Made by a program: the position numbers and the translations under genes
IMG/VR virus record: IMGVR_UViG_3300013102_000017
Span: 1 to 42,970 of that record
DNA length: 42,970 nt
Direction: 5' to 3' (one strand)
Source of the DNA: a virus
Shown: one piece after another, positions 38,777 to 42,970 of the stretch
Layout: each line of letters begins with the position of its first letter
How positions within the stretch are numbered: the first letter of the stretch is position 1
The notes under the pieces: generated by a model
What the model was told of the DNA's origin: nothing
The model's input: only the letters and a program-made list of their open reading frames with translations
Databases searched by the model: none

Positions 38777-39403
38777 ATGAATGAAGATAAAAAGGTTTGC
38801 ACCCCATCGCCCCTGGCACAAATGGTTGGGCTACAGACGGTTTCGGAAGATCGTCTGAAGGAAGCTTTGAAGCTTCTGCCGCAGGTCATGCGCTCATCTC
38901 TGAGCGACACGATTATCGCCGCCATCAACGAGCAGTCCGCGATTATCGACAGCATGAAGCGGACGTCGCATGCTCGACGTCTCGCCTACGAGGGTGTGAT
39001 GTCCGAAGCGACAACGCCTGCGGATCATGTGGTGGGGAGCCAAGCATCCGAGATTGAGCGCCTTACGGCCGAGCGTGACGAGCTTCAGAAGGCCCTCGAC
39101 AGCGCGGAGATCGAGGCTGGCATCACCAGCAACGGCAATCTGTGGCGCTTCTGGTCGTGGCGGGCGAAAGAGCTGGCCGTCAAATACACAAAGCTGCAGG
39201 CTATCAAGGTTGCAGCCTCGGCCTACGTCGCGTCCGTCAACGGCGAGCCTGAGAAGGATTGCTGGGACACAGAAGACGGGAAGGAAGCGCCCGGCGCTCT
39301 CCGCTTTGCTTCGGATTGGGCTTGGCAGGAATACGATATCAAGAAGCAGAAAGCGTTTGACGATCTCCGCGCCGCTCTCTCCGCACCGGAGGCAGAGGGA
39401 TGA
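38777..39403 (+). CDS. Coiled-coil protein ending in the RAALSAPEAEG tail
   Basis: 208 residues, AAAGGGGAAATAAAG upstream. A coiled-coil middle (about 89-112, SEIERLTAERDELQKALDSA), then a W-rich part. The last 31 bases of the tail (39366-39396) are identical to the gene at 3252. The gene is visibly more GC-rich than its neighbours, suggesting a different origin. Confidence 0.6.
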   Translation: MNEDKKVCTPSPLAQMVGLQTVSEDRLKEALKLLPQVMRSSLSDTIIAAINEQSAIIDSMKRTSHARRLAYEGVMSEATTPADHVVGSQASEIERLTAERDELQKALDSAEIEAGITSNGNLWRFWSWRAKELAVKYTKLQAIKVAASAYVASVNGEPEKDCWDTEDGKEAPGALRFASDWAWQEYDIKKQKAFDDLRAALSAPEAEG

Positions 39404-39696
39404 GCAGTGAGCGCGAAATAGCCTTCTCAAAGTATTGGGAAGGCAAGGAAGGTCGGAAGCTAACCATCAATGTCGTCAAGTATGCCTATTTCGCCGGATG
39501 GAGCGACCGCCCTTATTTTCCGACAAAGGCAAACGACACAGAGCCACCGGTTGCGTGGAGATGGCGCGATAGGGAGGGCGATGCCTGGAACATCGTCGAC
39601 TTCGATCCCGTCCAGTTGGACTACCGTTTTGTCGAGCCGCTCTACGTAGGAGCCCCACCACCCGCAGAGACGATGTCGGAGGCTTCAGATGTCTGA
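39400..39696 (+). CDS. Hypothetical protein, GC-rich block
   Basis: 98 residues, start overlapping the previous stop. It has a GWSDRPYFPTKANDTEPPVA segment and an acidic end. Part of the GC-rich block 38.8-40.0 kb. No family known. Confidence 0.55.
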   Translation: MSSEREIAFSKYWEGKEGRKLTINVVKYAYFAGWSDRPYFPTKANDTEPPVAWRWRDREGDAWNIVDFDPVQLDYRFVEPLYVGAPPPAETMSEASDV

Positions 39697-39997
39697 AGAC
39701 TTCTCACCCGATGAGGCTGAGTTCCGTTGCCTAGTGCCATTCCCGGATCAATCGGCAAGCTTCGTACATGGCTTCGAAGCAGGCATGATTTGGCAGCGGA
39801 TGATCAAGGGCGAACCGCAGATTGGCGGTTTCGACGACGAAATCGCCACTCACGTCGAGAACGCAGCCGTGTTCCGGAAAATGGCCGACGCTCAGGGCTA
39901 CGATCTTGATCTATCGGACTGCGGCAACGGCTGGATCATTGCGACCTTCACCAAGAGGCATCGCCGCTTCGGCGTGATCGAAGGAGGTGCAGCATGA
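39689..39997 (+). CDS. Hypothetical protein, GC-rich block
   Basis: 102 residues, start in the previous gene's end. SASFVHGFEAGMIWQRMIKG is a segment found in various rhizobial phage/prophage hypothetical proteins. The C-terminus is a small beta domain. Confidence 0.55.
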   Translation: MSEDFSPDEAEFRCLVPFPDQSASFVHGFEAGMIWQRMIKGEPQIGGFDDEIATHVENAAVFRKMADAQGYDLDLSDCGNGWIIATFTKRHRRFGVIEGGAA

Positions 39998-40034
39998 CCA
40001 AGCAATCGCCAGCACCCTTTATGAGGGAGGATGA

Positions 40035-40253
40035 ATGAAAAGCCTTGACCTATTCCGCTCTGGCTTCAACACCTACGAAATATCTCAAAAGCTTCATAAG
40101 CCAGAACATGAAGTAAGCAGAGCAATATACATGGCACGCTGTAACGAGAAGGGTTTGGAGATCCGCACACAGAAATCTCCATACGCATTGAAGCTGACTG
40201 GAAAGCCGCATACCGGCAAGAATCCAGGAAGGGTTTGGAAGAGTCATGCCTGA
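40035..40253 (+). CDS. Small HTH-like protein
   Basis: 72 residues, GGGAGGATGA upstream. LFRSGFNTYEISQKLHKPEH is HTH-like; a basic tail follows. It could be a DNA-binding regulator. The stop overlaps the RusA-like start. Confidence 0.55.
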   Translation: MKSLDLFRSGFNTYEISQKLHKPEHEVSRAIYMARCNEKGLEIRTQKSPYALKLTGKPHTGKNPGRVWKSHA

Positions 40254-40599
40254 AGCGAAGCTCTTTTTATCCTGGCCTGACAAAAAGCTATCACCCAATT
40301 TCAGAGGACATTGGACAGTAGTTGCCAAAGCCAAAAAGAAGGCTAAGAATGACACCTACTACGCAGTTCTAGAGCAGGGCATAGGAAAGATAGAGGCAGA
40401 CCGTATAACGGTGCGGTACTCGTTCTATCCTCCTAACCGTCATCACTACGATACCGACAACTTGGTTTCCAGGATGAAGGCCGCAGGGGATGGAATAGCG
40501 CTGGCGATTGGAATCGATGACTCCAAATGGGAGCTGCAGATTGCGCCGCGCGGGCCGATTCAGAAAAATGGGCTCGTGAAGGTGGAGTTAGAGTGGTGA
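40246..40599 (+). CDS. rusA: RusA-like Holliday junction resolvase
   Basis: 117 residues. YDTDNLVSRMKAAGDGIALA and IGIDDSKWE give the conserved RusA acidic motif (D-x-DN, DG, DD), with a basic N-terminal part. The dimer cuts four-way DNA junctions formed in recombination and replication. It completes the ERF/SSB-like recombination set. Confidence 0.85.
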   Translation: MPEAKLFLSWPDKKLSPNFRGHWTVVAKAKKKAKNDTYYAVLEQGIGKIEADRITVRYSFYPPNRHHYDTDNLVSRMKAAGDGIALAIGIDDSKWELQIAPRGPIQKNGLVKVELEW

Positions 40600-40610
40600 A
40601 GGGGATGTAA

Positions 40611-41291
40611 GTGATTCATTACCACGGGACGCCTATTACGCCTGTGGCCGCGCTGATGGATGTAAGGGGATGCCACTTCTGCGTTTCTCATGCCAATCCT
40701 CAAGATGTTGAGCGTGTCCACCAAATTGGACAATCTGTGATGCTTGATAACGGAGCATTTTCAAAATGGAAAAAGGGGAAAGAAACGAATTGGGAAAAGT
40801 TCTACGAATGGTGCGAGAGATGGCTGCAGTTCCCGACGACATGGGCAGTAATTCCTGACGTGATTGACGCGGGGTCTCAGATGCAGGACGCCCTAATAAG
40901 GGAATGGCCATTCGGACAGCGTGGAGCACCGGTTTGGCATATGGATGAACCAGTCACACGCCTTCTCAAGCTCACAGACGAATGGGGAAAGGTTTGCATA
41001 GGTTCGACAGACATTTATGCGGTTGTTTTGTCGGACGACTGGAAGCGCAAGATGGATGAAGTTTGGAACGAAGTATCTAAGCGTCACAGGTTTCTACCTT
41101 GGCTCCACATGCTTAGAGGAATGCAGCTCAGCGGCGGAATTTATCCGTTCGCATCGGTTGACAGTACAGATATTGCTCAGAACCATCACAGGGATCAAAA
41201 CACTCCCCGAAAGATGGCTTTGAGATGGGATGCACTTCAGACGCCAGGACACTGGCACGTTAAAGAACACGAACAGATGGAATTGGTTTAA
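40611..41291 (+). CDS. DpdA-like (TGT-superfamily) transglycosylase
   Basis: 226 residues from GTG 40611. Motifs in the order expected of the TGT/DpdA barrel: MLDNGAFS (44-51; compare the DSGGFQ motif of TGT), PDVIDAG (82-88), GSTD (131-134), LHMLRG (165-170) and ASVDSTD (181-187) with a candidate nucleophile Asp. DpdA enzymes exchange guanine in DNA for a 7-deazaguanine such as preQ0. The adjacent gene is a VUT-type transporter, which supports this. No queC, queD, queE or folE gene is present, so precursor would come from outside. The assignment is from motifs, not a search. Confidence 0.6.
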   Translation: MIHYHGTPITPVAALMDVRGCHFCVSHANPQDVERVHQIGQSVMLDNGAFSKWKKGKETNWEKFYEWCERWLQFPTTWAVIPDVIDAGSQMQDALIREWPFGQRGAPVWHMDEPVTRLLKLTDEWGKVCIGSTDIYAVVLSDDWKRKMDEVWNEVSKRHRFLPWLHMLRGMQLSGGIYPFASVDSTDIAQNHHRDQNTPRKMALRWDALQTPGHWHVKEHEQMELV

Positions 41292-41818
41292 TGGGGAAAT
41301 ATCTATCACTAATGGCTTTCGTAGCCACCGTGCCAGCCGCAAATTGGATGATCGCCAACGTTGGAACGTGCTATCCAGGTGGTCCATGCGTAGTTCCGGT
41401 AGGTTTTGGACTTTCGGCACCGTCTGGAGTCCTTATGGTTGGTGCCTCTCTTGTCTTGCGTGACATCGTTCATGAGCGCCTAGGTGCGTCTTGGGCCATC
41501 CTGGCTATTGTTGTGGGTGCTGCTCTTTCTGCAGTTTTCGCGCCTCCTGCTTTGGTTATCGCGTCTACTGTTGCATTCCTTCTCTCTGAGCTTGGCGATA
41601 TGGCAGTCTATGCCCCGTTGCGTGAGAAGAAGCTATATGCAGCAGTCTTTCTTTCGGGGCTTGTAGGAAGCGTAATTGATAGCGCTGTGTTCCTGCTGTT
41701 GGCCTTTGGATCGCTTGAATTTATTGAGGGCCAAGTAATCGGAAAAATGTGGATGACAGTTGCGGCGATTGGTGCTTTGATGGCCTTTCGCTCAATCAAA
41801 AAGGGGGAATTAGCATGA
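41291..41818 (+). CDS. VUT/YhhQ-type (queuosine precursor) transporter
   Basis: 175 residues, start overlapping the DpdA-like stop. Five to six hydrophobic segments; MVGASLVLRDIVHERLGASW is the family-type signature of VUT/YhhQ (DUF165) proteins, which import queuosine precursors (preQ0/preQ1) in bacteria. The overlap with the DpdA-like gene means the two are translated together: one brings in the base and the other could place it into DNA. Confidence 0.7.
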   Translation: MGKYLSLMAFVATVPAANWMIANVGTCYPGGPCVVPVGFGLSAPSGVLMVGASLVLRDIVHERLGASWAILAIVVGAALSAVFAPPALVIASTVAFLLSELGDMAVYAPLREKKLYAAVFLSGLVGSVIDSAVFLLLAFGSLEFIEGQVIGKMWMTVAAIGALMAFRSIKKGELA

Positions 41819-42060
41819 GTGGTTCAAATGAAGGTGGGTACGAAGAGCGCTTCATTATCGAGCGTAAAGACGGAAAGCCAATTCCATCTGATAGGCGATA
41901 TATGGTCCTTTCTTTTGACGGAAGCGACCCTGAAGCGGTAGAGGCATTGAGGTTTTACGCCTTTCTATGTGCCACTAAAAAGGGAAACCTGCAGCTTTCA
42001 AAAGAAGTAATCATGAATACCATGAACCCTTCTGAAGCTCCTAAGCAGCATCGTTACTAG
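41815..42060 (+). CDS. Small protein, unknown function
   Basis: 81 residues from ATG 41815 (AAGGGGGA upstream, ATGA overlap). MSGSNEGGYEERFIIERKDG, then YMVLSFDGSDPEAVEALRFY; alpha/beta. No family known. Confidence 0.6.
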   Translation: MSGSNEGGYEERFIIERKDGKPIPSDRRYMVLSFDGSDPEAVEALRFYAFLCATKKGNLQLSKEVIMNTMNPSEAPKQHRY

Positions 42061-42069
42061 GGGTAAACT

Positions 42070-42435
42070 ATGAAGCGCAAACTGACGAAGTCAGACGAAA
42101 CAGAATCTTTCGTTGAATTTTGGGATTTTTGGAAACAATACGCCAGAGATACAGATGGACGAGGACTAGCACGAGACGCATTCTTCAAGCATGTATGGGC
42201 AGGAGCAGACCCAAGGGATATCATAGACGCTGCTCACTTCTTCATCCTCCGAAAGCTGAAGGACAAGAACTTTATCCCTCTAGTGGCAAGCTGGCTGAAC
42301 TCAGGGGCCTATGAAGACCTAGCTGACGAAGAGCGCGCATACCAAAAGCGCCTCCAGGAACGCCAGACACAGCCGACAAACGTAGTCCGCATAGCAGCCC
42401 TACCGGCGCACCACTTCCTAAACCGCAGTGCCTAA
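42070..42435 (+). CDS. Replication-protein C-terminal-like protein
   Basis: 121 residues, GGGGTAAACTATG. FVEFWDFWKQYARDTDGRGL, then AARDAFFKHVW-type helices, and FIPLVASWLNSGAYEDLADE resemble the C-terminal domain of phage replication initiators/helicase loaders (FWxxWP and PxxWL motifs). A full initiator domain is missing. With the DnaA-like gene downstream it may form the replication start module. Confidence 0.6.
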   Translation: MKRKLTKSDETESFVEFWDFWKQYARDTDGRGLARDAFFKHVWAGADPRDIIDAAHFFILRKLKDKNFIPLVASWLNSGAYEDLADEERAYQKRLQERQTQPTNVVRIAALPAHHFLNRSA

Positions 42436-42450
42436 ACAAGGGGAAAATCA

Positions 42451-42645
42451 ATGGAAAAGACATACACATTCGATGCAGATGGACTTTCTGAATGGGATGG
42501 TTGGGACCAATCAAATCTTCCGTGGTCTCATTGCCATCATCAAGACGAGGTATGCCGAGCGCTATTTGGACCAACGTGGTCAATGGAAGATGCATACGTT
42601 TTAATTCAGTTCATTGAGCAAACATGGCCTAAAAGAACATCGTAA
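42451..42645 (+). CDS. Small acidic W-rich protein
   Basis: 64 residues, AAGGGGAAAATCA upstream. GLSEWDGWDQSNLPWSHCHH; acidic and aromatic. Function unknown. Confidence 0.6.
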   Translation: MEKTYTFDADGLSEWDGWDQSNLPWSHCHHQDEVCRALFGPTWSMEDAYVLIQFIEQTWPKRTS

Positions 42646-42663
42646 GCAGAATAGGGGAAACAC

Positions 42664-42970
42664 ATGATACATTCAGAACTGCTCAGGCAGCAAAATCACT
42701 ATGGAGCAATCCGCAAACGGCTATGGGGAAAGCCACAGAAGCCCAAGGCTGCAAATGAGAACATTCCCGTAGTAACCGAGCCTCCAAAGCCAAAGCCTTC
42801 ATGGCGTTTAGCGGCTAGCTTCTTTGACGCTCATGTAAATTCCTATAGAGCGCATAAATTCAACAAATACACGTCATTCATCAAACAGAGGTGTGACGAC
42901 ATCGGTATCCAATACGAGGCGTTTCTGAATACCAGCCGCCGCCGGAAGGGGAGTATGGATCTATCTTACA
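42664..42970 (+). CDS. DnaA domain IV-like protein, N-terminal part (continues at 1)
   Basis: Starts at ATG 42664 behind AGGGGAAACAC and runs off the window end; its remaining codons are at 1-278. The N-terminal half is basic and P- and K-rich (KPQKPKAANENIPVV). See the entry at 1-278 for the DnaA-like part. Confidence 0.7.
   Translation, partial: MIHSELLRQQNHYGAIRKRLWGKPQKPKAANENIPVVTEPPKPKPSWRLAASFFDAHVNSYRAHKFNKYTSFIKQRCDDIGIQYEAFLNTSRRRKGSMDLSY
42848..42970. repeat. Terminal direct repeat, right copy
   Basis: Identical to bases 1-123, so the window is a circular or circularly permuted genome plus a 123-base overlap. Confidence 0.95.

Noticed and set aside
1-42970. CRISPR array, integrase or transposase
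   Set aside because: No regular repeat-spacer pattern, tyrosine/serine recombinase motif or insertion sequence ends were seen.

Overview
The window reads as one complete tailed-phage genome opened at an arbitrary point. Its first 123 bases recur exactly as its last 123 bases (1-123 = 42848-42970), so a unit of about 42.85 kb closes into a circle. One gene (42664 to the end, continued at 1-278) runs across the junction. A P22-like portal, a two-subunit terminase, a coat protein with a scaffold, large virion proteins including a lysozyme-domain protein, and the absence of a tape-measure or tail-tube series suggest a short-tailed (podovirus-type) phage. A GcrA-type regulator, found in Alphaproteobacteria, and the general look of the small genes point to a host in or near the Hyphomicrobiales (Rhizobium, Agrobacterium or Ochrobactrum relatives). 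No integrase, prophage repressor, DNA polymerase or RNA polymerase is visible, so the phage is probably virulent and uses host replication and transcription enzymes.

Layout. (1) 1-6.4 kb, plus strand: a DnaA-domain-like protein, a GcrA-like regulator, then some 25 tiny early genes, most behind an AAGGGGA-type ribosome site, with one tRNA-like gene at 4981-5064. (2) 6.4-18.1 kb: packaging and head genes (terminase small and large subunits, portal, scaffold, coat, head-completion candidates). (3) 18.1-27.4 kb: tail hub or stabilisation protein, GNAT enzyme, internal virion proteins, an antisense HNH endonuclease, tail fibre. (4) 27.4-30.6 kb: lysis (GH108 muramidase with a C-terminal membrane anchor, an i-spanin with an embedded o-spanin, several small membrane proteins). 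(5) 30.56-36.15 kb, minus strand: recombination genes (ERF annealing protein, SSB-like protein, Gp157-like, DUF1367-like, a DUF968-like nuclease) mixed with very small membrane proteins and a mini-lipoprotein. (6) 36.2-36.77 kb: a non-coding divergent region with repeats and two terminators facing opposite ways. (7) 36.77-42.97 kb, plus strand: more accessory genes, a RusA-type resolvase, a DpdA-like transglycosylase next to a VUT/YhhQ-type transporter, and a replication-protein-like gene.

The most unusual object is the large terminase gene. It carries an intein (8087-8941) inserted directly after the catalytic HDD of the nuclease domain. Where a normal intein has its homing endonuclease, this one holds a complete HNH endonuclease gene in a different reading frame (8362-8886), while the terminase/intein frame stays open throughout. 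Just downstream lies a probable independent structured RNA (9082-9181) with a cloverleaf-like fold and its own promoter. A second system of interest is the DpdA-like plus VUT-type pair (40611-41818), which would fit 7-deazaguanine modification of phage DNA using a precursor scavenged from host or medium. Intergenic regions also share a short near-palindromic motif, AAAYWGTTT, that may be a phage operator.
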